33,169 bases of DNA, taken from NCBI GenBank assembly GCA_900314975.1, contig OMXI01000015.1, forward strand, positions 59,627 through 92,795. The letters run 5' to 3'. The stretch comes from an uncultured Eubacteriales bacterium (GTDB lineage Bacteria; Bacillota; Clostridia; Oscillospirales; Ruminococcaceae). Position numbers and translations under genes: made by a program. The notes beneath the pieces were generated by a model that was given only the letters and a program-made list of their open reading frames with translations, ran no database searches and had not been told where the DNA came from. Of this stretch, positions 15,371 to 23,724 are shown piece after piece. Position 1 is the first letter of the stretch. The number at the start of each line of letters is the position of its first letter.

Positions 15371-16840
15371 ATGAATAGCAGTGTAATCGGTTTTGACAAT
15401 GAAAAGTACCTTAAAATGCAGTCAGAGCATATCCGCAGCAGAATCGCAGGATTCGGCGGCAAGCTGTATCTTGAGTTCGGCGGCAAGCTCTATGACGACT
15501 ACCACGCGTCACGCGTCCTGCCGGGATTCAAGCCCGACAGTAAGCTGCAGATGCTTATGCAGCTAAAGGACGAGGCGGAAATAGTTATCGTCATAAATGC
15601 TGGTGATATCGAGAAGAATAGGGTCAGGGGAGACCTTGGCATAACCTATGACGTTGATGTTTTAAGGCTTTATAAGGTGTTTACTGATATCGGACTGTAT
15701 GTCAGCAGCGTTGTTCTGACACAGTATGAGGGTCAGCGCCAGGCAGACGCGTTCCAGAAGCGTCTTGAAGCCTTCGGCGTAAAGGTCTACCACCACTATA
15801 AGATAAACGGCTATCCTTCTAACCTGCAGCTTATAATGAGCGACGATGGCTACGGCAAAAACGACTATATTCAGACCGAGCGCAAGCTGGTTGTTATAAC
15901 TGCCCCGGGTCCCGGCAGCGGAAAAATGGCGACCTGTCTTTCACAGCTGTATCACGAGAACAAGAGAGGTATTGCCGCAGGCTATGCAAAATTTGAGACA
16001 TTCCCGATATGGAACCTGCCGCTGCGCCACCCTGTAAATCTTGCTTACGAGGCTGCGACATCTGATCTTAACGATGTCAATATGATAGACCCGTTCCACC
16101 TGGAAGCCTACGGCAAGACGACTGTAAACTATAACCGTGATGTAGAGATTTTCCCCGTACTCAACGCAATGTTTGAGAAGATAATGGGCGAGTCTCCGTA
16201 CAAGTCACCTACCGATATGGGCGTAAATATGGCTGGCAACTGCATTATCGATGACGACGCGGTGTGCGAGGCTGCCAAGCAGGAGATAGTCCGCAGATAT
16301 TATGTTGCTATGTGCGGAAAAAAAGAGGGCTTTGTCTCTGACGAGGAGATTCTCAAGCTTGAACTGCTGATGAAACAGGCAGGTATAACACCGACAGACA
16401 GGAAAGTAGTACCTGCCGCACTCAAGCGTGAGGAAGAAACAAGCGGTCCTGCTGCGGCTATGGAGCTGCCCGACGGCAGAATGATAACAGGAAAGACCTC
16501 TAACCTTATGGGCGCAGCCTCCGCAGTGCTGCTCAATGCGTTGAAGGCTCTGGGCGGTATCGACGACGATGTGCTGCTTATGTCGCCGCAGGTGATCGAG
16601 CCTATACAGAACCTTAAAATACAGCACCTTGGCAACCGCAATCCGCGCATACATACCGACGAAGCGCTTATCGCACTTTCTATCTGCGCGGCAACGGACG
16701 AGAATGCACGACTTGCAATGGAGCAGCTTGAAAAACTCAGCGGCAGCGAGGTACACTCAACAGTCATTCTTTCACAGGTCGACGAGAGGACATTCAAGCG
16801 CCTTGGTATAAATCTGACGTGTGAACCGAAATTCAATTGA
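15371..16840 (+). CDS. DUF1846 (UPF0371) family protein
   Basis: A 489-aa cytosolic protein of the DUF1846 family; the length matches the family (about 490-500). The beginning (IGFDNEKYLKMQSEHIRSRI, then FGGKLYLEFGGKLYDDYHASRVLPGF) and the P-loop-like APGPGSGKMATCLSQLYHE (about residues 178-196) are typical. The P-loop-like motif suggests nucleotide binding; the biochemical role is not established as far as I know. The start at ATG 15371 has AAGGAAAT upstream; the open frame extends 16 codons further up but begins before the predicted transcript start. It is transcribed alone, with its own promoter and terminator. Confidence 0.9.
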   Translation: MNSSVIGFDNEKYLKMQSEHIRSRIAGFGGKLYLEFGGKLYDDYHASRVLPGFKPDSKLQMLMQLKDEAEIVIVINAGDIEKNRVRGDLGITYDVDVLRLYKVFTDIGLYVSSVVLTQYEGQRQADAFQKRLEAFGVKVYHHYKINGYPSNLQLIMSDDGYGKNDYIQTERKLVVITAPGPGSGKMATCLSQLYHENKRGIAAGYAKFETFPIWNLPLRHPVNLAYEAATSDLNDVNMIDPFHLEAYGKTTVNYNRDVEIFPVLNAMFEKIMGESPYKSPTDMGVNMAGNCIIDDDAVCEAAKQEIVRRYYVAMCGKKEGFVSDEEILKLELLMKQAGITPTDRKVVPAALKREEETSGPAAAMELPDGRMITGKTSNLMGAASAVLLNALKALGGIDDDVLLMSPQVIEPIQNLKIQHLGNRNPRIHTDEALIALSICAATDENARLAMEQLEKLSGSEVHSTVILSQVDERTFKRLGINLTCEPKFN

Positions 16841-16852
16841 TACTGCACGATT

Positions 16853-16880
16853 GGCAGAGCGAAAAAAGCTCTGCCTTTTT
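16853..16880 (+). terminator. Terminator of the DUF1846 gene
   Basis: GGCAGAGC (16853-16860) pairs perfectly with GCTCTGCC (16868-16875), followed by TTTTT. Confidence 0.9.
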
Positions 16881-16911
16881 GCGTTTTGTACAGAAAATAA
16901 AGAAAAATCAC

Positions 16912-16940
16912 TTGAAATTTCAGTCATTTTATGATATAAT
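16912..16940 (+). promoter_or_regulatory. recG promoter
   Basis: TTGAAA (16912-16917), 17-bp spacer and TATAAT (16935-16940), about 32 bp before the recG start codon. Confidence 0.85.
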
Positions 16941-16971
16941 TATCATAAGGATATTATGAAGAGGTGAGACG

Positions 16972-19008
16972 GTGAACAGCGAGCTTGAAAAGCCTATGAC
17001 AAGCCTTAAAGGCATTGGGCAGAGAAGGGCAGAAGTCTACGAAAAAGTCGGCGTAAAAACCGTCTATGATCTGCTTTGCTACTATCCGCGCGATTATCTC
17101 GACCTCACGGTGACCACACCTGTAAGTGATGCACAGCTAAACGAGCAATGCGTTATTAAAGTAAGCATAGTAAAGAAACTCCCCGAAGCGCGCATACGAA
17201 AGGGTTTGAGCGTGTTCAAGGCGGTCGCCACGGACGGTACAGCCGATGTAACGATAGTCATATATAACAGCAGCTATGCCTTTGCGCAGCTGCAGCTCGA
17301 TAATGAGTATTATATGATAGGCAAGATAACAGGCACGTTTATCCGCAAGGAAATAAACTCGCCGCTGGTTTTCCCCGGAAATACCGCCGAAAAGCTCCAG
17401 CCGGTCTACCGATTGACCGAGGGACTGACACAGCATATGCTCCGCCAGACGATACGCGGTGCGCTTGCGCAGTGCAGACAGTTCATCTTTGAGCCGCTGC
17501 CGCAGCAAATAAGGCGTGAAAACGAGCTTTGCGCCGAGGAGTATGCAATAAACAATATCCACTTTCCAAAGGATTCCCATGGCTTTGAGCTTGCCAAAAA
17601 GCGCCTCGTGTTTGACGAGCTGCTCGTGCTTCAGCTTGCGATGTCGGTAATGCGCCGCCGCAGCAGAGAATATACGGGCTATCGCTTGAAGCCCGCAGAT
17701 ATGCAGCCGTTTTACGACAGCCTGCCGTTTGAACTTACAAACTGCCAGAAAAGAGCCGCACTTGAATGTATAGAAGATATGCAAAAGCAGTTCCCGATGA
17801 ACAGACTCGTGCAGGGCGACGTAGGTTCGGGAAAGACCGCTATTGCGGCGGCTGCGGCGTACTTTGTCTTTAAGAACGGCTGCCAGTGCGCGCTTATGGC
17901 ACCTACCGAGGTGCTTGCCGCACAGCATTATGAAACGCTCAAAGGCTTTCTTGAACCGCTGGGCGTGAAGACAGCGCTGCTCACGGGCGCGCTTTCGCTG
18001 AAAGATAAACAAAACGTCAGACAGGGTATTGAAAACGGCGAGTATGACGTTGTTGTCGGCACTCACGCACTTGTGCAGCAGTCTACCGCATTCAAAAACC
18101 TCGCGCTTGTCATTACCGACGAGCAGCATAGATTCGGTGTTAAGCAGCGTGCGGCTCTCGCGCAAAAAGGCAGCTGCCCGCACAAGCTCGTTATGAGCGC
18201 AACGCCGATACCGCGTACGCTTGCAATGATGATCTACGGCGACCTCGATATATCGGTGCTTGACGAGCTGCCAAAGGGCAGACAGCCGATAAATACCTAC
18301 GCCGTCACAGGCAAGCTGCGCGAAAGAGCCTATAACTACGTGATAAAGCACCTTGAACAAGGCAGACAGGGCTACGTCGTCTGCCCGATGATAGACGAAA
18401 GCGATGCAGAACTCAAAGACGTTAAGACCTATACCGAGACCTTGAAAAAAGGTGCTTTGAGAGACTACCGCATAGGGCTTTTGCACGGCAGGCTCGCAAG
18501 CGAAAAAAAAGAAAAGATAATGGCTGATTTCAAAGCCCACAAGATAGACCTGCTCGTTTCAACGACCGTTGTAGAGGTCGGAGTGGATGTGCCCAACGCA
18601 ACGATAATGGTCATTGAAAACGCCGACAGATTCGGACTTTCACAGCTGCACCAGCTTCGCGGGCGCGTCGGCAGGGGACAGTATAAGTCCGATTGCGTGC
18701 TGATAACCGACAACGTCAACGAAACAACGAAAAAACGCCTTAAAATTCTTTCCTCGACGACCGACGGCTTTGCTATCTCCGAAGAGGACCTCAAACTGCG
18801 CGGTCCAGGTGATTTCTTCGGGGACAGACAGCACGGTCTGCCAAAGCTGAAAATCGCCGATATGTCGCAGGATATGGGAGTTTTAAGGCTCGCGCAGAAG
18901 GTCTCAAAGCAGATAACCGATGATGACCCGCTGCTCGAAAAGCCCGAAAACAAAGGACTCAAAGAGCTTGTTGAAAGACTTTTCGCAGACGGGCTGACCG
19001 ATAATTAG
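16972..19008 (+). CDS. recG: ATP-dependent DNA helicase RecG
   Basis: RecG remodels stalled replication forks and branched DNA. The 678-aa protein has the N-terminal wedge/OB domain (about 1-230, beginning with the SLKGIGQRRAEVYEKVGV helix-hairpin motif), then superfamily 2 motor domains: Walker A GDVGSGKTAIAA near 281-290, TPTEVLAAQHY-like motif Ia (APTEVLAAQHYET), DEQHRFGVKQR (motif II) near 383, SATPIPRTLAM (motif III), STTVVEVGVDVPNA (motif V) and QLRGRVGRG (motif VI). The C-terminal GPGDFFGDRQHGLP is diagnostic. The start is GTG with GAGGTG five bases upstream. It is followed after 16 nt by the LUD gene, probably co-transcribed. Confidence 0.97.
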   Translation: MNSELEKPMTSLKGIGQRRAEVYEKVGVKTVYDLLCYYPRDYLDLTVTTPVSDAQLNEQCVIKVSIVKKLPEARIRKGLSVFKAVATDGTADVTIVIYNSSYAFAQLQLDNEYYMIGKITGTFIRKEINSPLVFPGNTAEKLQPVYRLTEGLTQHMLRQTIRGALAQCRQFIFEPLPQQIRRENELCAEEYAINNIHFPKDSHGFELAKKRLVFDELLVLQLAMSVMRRRSREYTGYRLKPADMQPFYDSLPFELTNCQKRAALECIEDMQKQFPMNRLVQGDVGSGKTAIAAAAAYFVFKNGCQCALMAPTEVLAAQHYETLKGFLEPLGVKTALLTGALSLKDKQNVRQGIENGEYDVVVGTHALVQQSTAFKNLALVITDEQHRFGVKQRAALAQKGSCPHKLVMSATPIPRTLAMMIYGDLDISVLDELPKGRQPINTYAVTGKLRERAYNYVIKHLEQGRQGYVVCPMIDESDAELKDVKTYTETLKKGALRDYRIGLLHGRLASEKKEKIMADFKAHKIDLLVSTTVVEVGVDVPNATIMVIENADRFGLSQLHQLRGRVGRGQYKSDCVLITDNVNETTKKRLKILSSTTDGFAISEEDLKLRGPGDFFGDRQHGLPKLKIADMSQDMGVLRLAQKVSKQITDDDPLLEKPENKGLKELVERLFADGLTDN

Positions 19009-19024
19009 ATACGGAGGTAAACTT

Positions 19025-19687
19025 ATGCAAAACAGCGAAGAAATAATGGAAATGCTCAAAAGCACCGCACAAGCGCTCGAAAAGAACAATATGCAGGCGT
19101 TCGTTGCGCAGGATTGCCGCCAGGCTGTCAATCTCGTCAAGGATTTGATGGCAGAGGGCGAAACGATTTCCTGCGGCGGCTCGGTAAGCCTTGAACAAAG
19201 CGGAGTGCTTGAGCTTATGAAAAACGGCAGCTACAACTTCCTTGACCGCTCAAAGTGCGAAACAAGGGAGGAAACGGAGGAACTGTACCGCAAGGCTTTC
19301 TGCGCCGATACCTACCTTACATCTGCCAACGCAGTCACAATGAACGGCGAGCTTTACAACGTTGACGGCAACTCTAACCGTGTCGCTGCAATAGCCTACG
19401 GACCCAAATCGGTCATCTTCATAGTCGGATGCAATAAGGTCGTTAAAGACCTCGACGAAGCAGTGCTGCGCGTAAAGCAGACTGCTGCACCGCAGAATAC
19501 CGTCAGACTGCAGCTCGATACGCCCTGCTCCAAAACGGGAGAGTGCCTGAAGTGTGCAGACGGAAAGGATACCGCCTCGGGCTGCCGCAGTGAAAAGAGA
19601 ATTTGCTGCAGCTATCTCGTTTCCGCCTACCAAAGACACAAGAACAGGTATAAAGTCATTCTTGTGGCACAACCTCTTGGTTATTGA
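19025..19687 (+). CDS. LUD-domain protein (lactate utilisation/DUF162 family)
   Basis: A 220-aa protein of the LUD family, related to the LutC/YkgG proteins of lactate utilisation. Family signs are the helical N terminus, EGETISCGGSVSLEQSG, the YLTSANAVTMNGELYNVDGNSNRVAA core, and PKSVIFIVGCNKVV. The C-terminal Cys pattern (TPCSKTGECLKC, later GC and ICC) is typical of the stand-alone clostridial members. No lutA or lutB-like gene is nearby, so involvement in lactate oxidation is not supported here. GGAGGT lies seven bases upstream of the ATG; the gene follows recG closely. Confidence 0.88.
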   Translation: MQNSEEIMEMLKSTAQALEKNNMQAFVAQDCRQAVNLVKDLMAEGETISCGGSVSLEQSGVLELMKNGSYNFLDRSKCETREETEELYRKAFCADTYLTSANAVTMNGELYNVDGNSNRVAAIAYGPKSVIFIVGCNKVVKDLDEAVLRVKQTAAPQNTVRLQLDTPCSKTGECLKCADGKDTASGCRSEKRICCSYLVSAYQRHKNRYKVILVAQPLGY

Positions 19688-19984
19688 TATTTAACAAATT
19701 GTCTAGACTCTTTTTCAGCATTGTGCGATTTGTACATAATTTGTTAGTATTCTGGCAAAAGTTGCTTTCTAAATTCATTAATTGGTTAATTCAACTATCT
19801 TATTTGTGTAATATGTATAAAATCCCGTGTTGTATTTCGTTGTAAAATTGCTGCGAAAAGTGTTGAAATCCCCTTGCTTAAAAGCAAAAAAGATGTTATA
19901 ATGTATAAAATGCATAATGTGTGTATTGTGCGATAATGCAGATAAATACAAGTTGCATTATATGGTGGAGGTGTATCTTAAAAA
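19688..19984 (+). promoter_or_regulatory. AT-rich control region and promoter of the type IV pilus operon
   Basis: This 297-bp gap has no supported gene. A promoter TTGCTT (19874-19879), 17-bp spacer, TATAAT (19897-19902) lies about 80 bp before pilC. The leader contains an 8-bp inverted repeat, ATAATGCA (19933-19940) with TGCATTAT (19954-19961), directly before the GGTGGAGGTG ribosome site; a second TGCAT upstream (about 19911) could pair instead. This may be a fold that gates translation. I saw no clear terminator after the LUD gene. Confidence 0.6.
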
Positions 19985-21181
19985 ATGAAAACTTATACCT
20001 ATGTTGCCAAGGACACTTCGGGCAAGACCATAAAAGGCTCCTTCGAGGCAGAGAGCCCGCAGGAAGTCATGGACAAAGTCTATGAACAAGGTCTTTATCT
20101 CGTAAGTTACTCCGAGGCGCTTGGTGGATCAAAGAAATCAGCGTACAAGTTCAAAACCAAAGAGCTTGCATTCGCCTGCAGACAGCTTGCTGCGATGGTA
20201 ACGTCAGGCTTGACTATCGTTAAGGCGCTCAACATTCTCTACAGAGAAGAAGAGAAGCCAAGACCGAAAGCTGTATGGCAGGACGTCTACGATGAGGTTC
20301 AGAAGGGTGCCAGCCTTACGGAAGCACTCGAAGGCAAAAAAGGTTGTTTCCCCGACTTCCTTATCTCAATGATAGATGCGGGTGAAACAGCAGGTAACCT
20401 TGACATAACACTTCAGCGTTTGAGCGACTACTACGCAAACTCAAACAAACTGAACAACAAGGTCAAGAGCGCAATGACATATCCTATCATTCTGGGCATT
20501 TTGTGCATAGCAATGGTTATCGGTATGTTCACGTTTATTATGCCTATATTTGCAGGACTGATGGAAGAATCAAAGATGCCTGCACTGTCAAAGGCGCTGT
20601 TCAAATTCAGTGACTTTGTAAAGGGCAAATGGTACATATTGCTGATAGCACTGTTCGTTATCATATTCGGCTGGATCTATGCTCTTAAGGTTGAATCAGT
20701 CAGACTCAAATTTGACTACTTTAAAATCAAAATGCCGGCAGTTGGAAAGCTTATCGTAAAGATCTACGAAGGTAAGTTTGCAAGAACACTTTCGTCACTT
20801 TACTCCAGCGGTATTCCAATGATCGATTGCCTCCAGAGATCGTCGAGAATCCTTGGCAACGCTTACGTTGACAAGATGTTTATTCAGGTAGTGGATGATG
20901 TTAAACAGGGTTCGCCTATGTCACAGGCTCTTGCAAAGACGGAAATATTCGAGGGTATGTTTACCTCGATCATCTACGTCGGTGAAGAGTCCGGTGCGCT
21001 GGATGAGATCCTTGAAAAAACTGCAGACTACTACGAGGAAGAAGCTGACGCAGCTGTAACAAGACTTGTTGGTCTTATGGAACCGTTGCTCATCGTATTC
21101 ATGGGCGTTGCAATAGGTCTTTGTCTCGCAGGCGTGTTCCCGTTGCTCTACGGCAGCTTGGAAGGTCTCGAAAATTCGTAA
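19985..21181 (+). CDS. pilC: Type IV pilus inner-membrane platform protein PilC (GspF family)
   Basis: PilC is the membrane platform that couples the motor ATPases to pilin polymerisation. The 398-aa protein has the N-terminal domain of the family (YTYVAKDTSGKTIKGSFEA), then two related GspF domains (LAFACRQLAAMVTSGLTIVKAL and its later counterpart KFARTLSSLYSSGIPMIDCL), each followed by MIDAGETAGNLDI or YVGEESGALDE motifs. Three membrane stretches are visible near residues 165-190, 215-235 and 360-385. It is the first gene of the pilus operon; GGAGGTG lies upstream of the ATG. Confidence 0.95.
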   Translation: MKTYTYVAKDTSGKTIKGSFEAESPQEVMDKVYEQGLYLVSYSEALGGSKKSAYKFKTKELAFACRQLAAMVTSGLTIVKALNILYREEEKPRPKAVWQDVYDEVQKGASLTEALEGKKGCFPDFLISMIDAGETAGNLDITLQRLSDYYANSNKLNNKVKSAMTYPIILGILCIAMVIGMFTFIMPIFAGLMEESKMPALSKALFKFSDFVKGKWYILLIALFVIIFGWIYALKVESVRLKFDYFKIKMPAVGKLIVKIYEGKFARTLSSLYSSGIPMIDCLQRSSRILGNAYVDKMFIQVVDDVKQGSPMSQALAKTEIFEGMFTSIIYVGEESGALDEILEKTADYYEEEADAAVTRLVGLMEPLLIVFMGVAIGLCLAGVFPLLYGSLEGLENS

Positions 21182-21238
21182 AGAAAAAAACAGTGCGCAA
21201 CAGTAGGCACTGAATAATAATAAGAGGTGAAAGAATAA

Positions 21239-22789
21239 ATGCTGTCTTTTGATTTTTCAGATAGACAAATAAATGTTGTTAAAGGTGATAACACCGGTAA
21301 CAGAATCAGGATCGATAAATCGATGACGATCGATGTCCCCGAGGATATGATACTCAACGGCGAGGTCATAAATCTTTCGGGATTGAACGAAATTATTTCC
21401 GCACAGCTCAAGAACGAGATGATGAACGATAAGGAAGCAATAGTTACCTTCTCGTCAAGCAACATCGTTTTCAAGGAGCTTATCGTACCAAAGGGCAAGG
21501 GCGCAGAGTTTCTTACCATGGTACAGAATCAGATGGCACAGGAAATGGGTCTTTCAGATGACTATTCCATTTCCTACTCGATAGTCGGCGAAGCAGGTGC
21601 AGATAACCCGGGTGCTGTTAAGGTACTCGCTACTGCCTGCCCAAGCTCAATAGTTGACAGCTTCAGAAAACTGTTCGGTGTACTCGGTATATCACTTCGT
21701 TCGGTTAACATCGGCTGTAACTCGATTTCCAGAATCGTTCTTGCAGACAAGAGCAACCTCGACAAGATGCCGCTGCTCGTTTGCCAGCTCGATGAAAACT
21801 TCCTCGGACTTACACTGTTCGAGAACGGTCAGATGGCGTTCGCAAGATACGTTCCTATCTCTCCCGATGACTACGAGAGCGAGGACTACCTTATGGAAGC
21901 CCTCAACGAGAACATCTTCAGAATGGAGCAGTTCAATAAGGCAAGAGGCGGTTCGGGTCTTGAAAACGTAATTCTGTACGGCAGAATCGATGACTACATT
22001 AAAATAGTTGACGCTCTTGACGGACTTGATATCAAGGCATCCGTGCTCTCCGTACCAACACAGATCGCAGGCTACGAGAATGTCGAATTCACAGTGTTTG
22101 CTAATGCTATCGGTGCTTTGTACAGAAGAGACAAGCAGACCGAAAGGATCAACCTCCTCGAAGTCGATCAGATGCAGGGCAAGTCGGGAAGCGGAATTTC
22201 CCAGACATTCATAACAGGTATTATCATCGCAGCTGCTTCTGTTGTTCTTATCGCGATAGTTACCATATTCGTAAATATCAGCAGAGGCTCGGTTGAGGAC
22301 GACATTGATAAAACCAATGATGAAATTGCTGAAGCTGATAGGATAATTGCAGAGCAGCAGGTGCTGCACGATAAGCTGACACTTATCGAGCAGTGGAATA
22401 TGCTCGCAGATGGCGCAAAGGCTAATATCGCAACAACACCTTTCATCAACCAGGAAAAGTTTGATGAGATCAAAAAGATAATCGAAGAACATAAAGCAAC
22501 ATATGTTGGTATTGCTTATGATGAATCAACAGGTACTATCATACTCACTGATGTCGCTGTTGCAACACAGAAGGACGTTAAGGTGCTTTGTGATGCTTTT
22601 GCAAAGTCCAAGTATGTAGGGTCTGTAAAATACTCAGGCTATGAGGGCGTTGGTGCAGAGCTTGACTCTTCAGGAAATCCGAAGGAAGCAAGTTCTAATC
22701 CGAATGATTCTTCCACGAAGGATCCTAACGCTGACAAGGTTGTTATTAAGTCACTTACATTGAATTTGAAGGGAACAGGTGAATATTAA
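21239..22789 (+). CDS. Fused PilM-PilN type IV pilus alignment protein
   Basis: The 516-aa protein joins two normally separate parts. Residues 1-300 look like the actin-fold PilM (begins MLSFDFSDRQINVVKG; IVTFSSSNIVFKELIVPKGK; EFTVFANAIGALYRR). At 304-308 comes INLLE, resembling the INLLP motif at the start of PilN that docks into PilM; then a membrane helix (about 323-346), a coiled-coil (about 350-385) and a small extracellular domain (about 395-516) as in PilN. This layout is the same as GspL of type II secretion. GAGGTGA precedes the ATG. The pilO-like gene starts within the TAA stop (one-base overlap), so translation is probably coupled. The assignment comes from position and layout as well as motifs. 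Confidence 0.82.
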   Translation: MLSFDFSDRQINVVKGDNTGNRIRIDKSMTIDVPEDMILNGEVINLSGLNEIISAQLKNEMMNDKEAIVTFSSSNIVFKELIVPKGKGAEFLTMVQNQMAQEMGLSDDYSISYSIVGEAGADNPGAVKVLATACPSSIVDSFRKLFGVLGISLRSVNIGCNSISRIVLADKSNLDKMPLLVCQLDENFLGLTLFENGQMAFARYVPISPDDYESEDYLMEALNENIFRMEQFNKARGGSGLENVILYGRIDDYIKIVDALDGLDIKASVLSVPTQIAGYENVEFTVFANAIGALYRRDKQTERINLLEVDQMQGKSGSGISQTFITGIIIAAASVVLIAIVTIFVNISRGSVEDDIDKTNDEIAEADRIIAEQQVLHDKLTLIEQWNMLADGAKANIATTPFINQEKFDEIKKIIEEHKATYVGIAYDESTGTIILTDVAVATQKDVKVLCDAFAKSKYVGSVKYSGYEGVGAELDSSGNPKEASSNPNDSSTKDPNADKVVIKSLTLNLKGTGEY

Positions 22790-23613
22790 TGAAACTTAAT
22801 CATAGAGACAGAGTATTGATAACAATAGTTTTTGTAGTTGCTGTTTGGGCTATTGGCATCTGGATATTCATAATCCCTGCATTCCAATCCCTCGGCGAAA
22901 AGAAGGATGAACTCAACTCTCTTCAGGTTACTCTTTCAGAAAAGAAAGAGCAGATAGAGAAGGATAAGGATCTGCCGCAGAGAATTGAGGCTGAATTTGC
23001 AAAGTCCGAAGAGCTTGCAAAGAATTTCTATAATGAGCAGACAGCTTATCAGGCAACCGATACAGTTGACCTTCTTCTTGACGAGCAGAAGCTCATAAAC
23101 ACGGACATGAACGTTACCGACCTTAAGGTAACTACACTCAGACCGTTCTCGTTCTCGTCCAATCTTCCAACTGCTGAAATCGATAACAAGGTTATCCAGT
23201 ATGAAAAAATAGGTGCAAGTTCAGTCGTTGATTCGACCCCGAAGAATACTCCGGCGCCTCAGTCGAAAACAACTAATGACGGTGCACAGTTTACTGTTGA
23301 CCCAAGAGTTGGCTTGGGCCTGGCAAGCTATGACATCAGCTTCCATTTCAAGGGCGTTTACGGTGACGTTCAGAAGTTCTGCGAACAGCTTACCAAGAAC
23401 GTTCCGGGCAGTATGCTCGTAAGCAACCTTACTATAACTGATGTCAATGGCATTAAGGACGAGAGCAGCAACTCGGATTCCTCCTCTTCTTCTTCAGCAC
23501 CGGAAAGCAAGACTGAAGACGGAAAAGAAAAGGGCGTTGAAGATAATGAGATCGAAGGAGATATCTCCATAACTATCATTACTATCAAGAAGCCTTCAAA
23601 GCCTGAATTCTAA
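22789..23613 (+). CDS. PilO-like type IV pilus alignment protein
   Basis: A 274-aa bitopic membrane protein: short cytosolic N terminus (MKLNHRDRVLI), one membrane helix (about 9-31), a coiled-coil (about 35-85) and an outer domain with two beta-rich parts (VDLLLDEQKLINTDMNVTDLKV and SYDISFHFKGVYGDVQKFCEQL), the layout of PilO. An insertion rich in Ser/Thr/Pro (about 145-165) and a Ser/Asp/Glu-rich loop (about 225-255) are extra. Overlap with the preceding PilM-PilN gene supports a PilN-PilO complex that links motor and pilus. A hairpin follows the stop. Confidence 0.78.
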   Translation: MKLNHRDRVLITIVFVVAVWAIGIWIFIIPAFQSLGEKKDELNSLQVTLSEKKEQIEKDKDLPQRIEAEFAKSEELAKNFYNEQTAYQATDTVDLLLDEQKLINTDMNVTDLKVTTLRPFSFSSNLPTAEIDNKVIQYEKIGASSVVDSTPKNTPAPQSKTTNDGAQFTVDPRVGLGLASYDISFHFKGVYGDVQKFCEQLTKNVPGSMLVSNLTITDVNGIKDESSNSDSSSSSSAPESKTEDGKEKGVEDNEIEGDISITIITIKKPSKPEF

Positions 23614-23628
23614 GATAGAACTGATATT

Positions 23629-23658
23629 GGTAGACTGGGCGGTAAAACCCGGTCTGCC
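23629..23658 (+). other. Hairpin between the alignment genes and the pilin genes
   Basis: GGTAGACTGGG (23629-23639) pairs with CCCGGTCTGCC (23648-23658) in an 11-bp stem with two G-U pairs and an 8-base loop. No T-run follows, so mRNA processing or stability control that separates the platform genes from the pilin genes is more likely than termination. Confidence 0.6.
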
Positions 23659-23724
23659 ATATCGTGCTATATAATGGTATAAGATAATGGTAAAAGTTTT
23701 AATGATTATGAAAGGGTGGTAAAG

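Noticed and set aside
17137-18540. Long open frame (467 codons) on the minus strand opposite recG
   Set aside because: It has no ribosome site or family motif and lies wholly inside recG, which has all helicase motifs; it is a codon-bias shadow.
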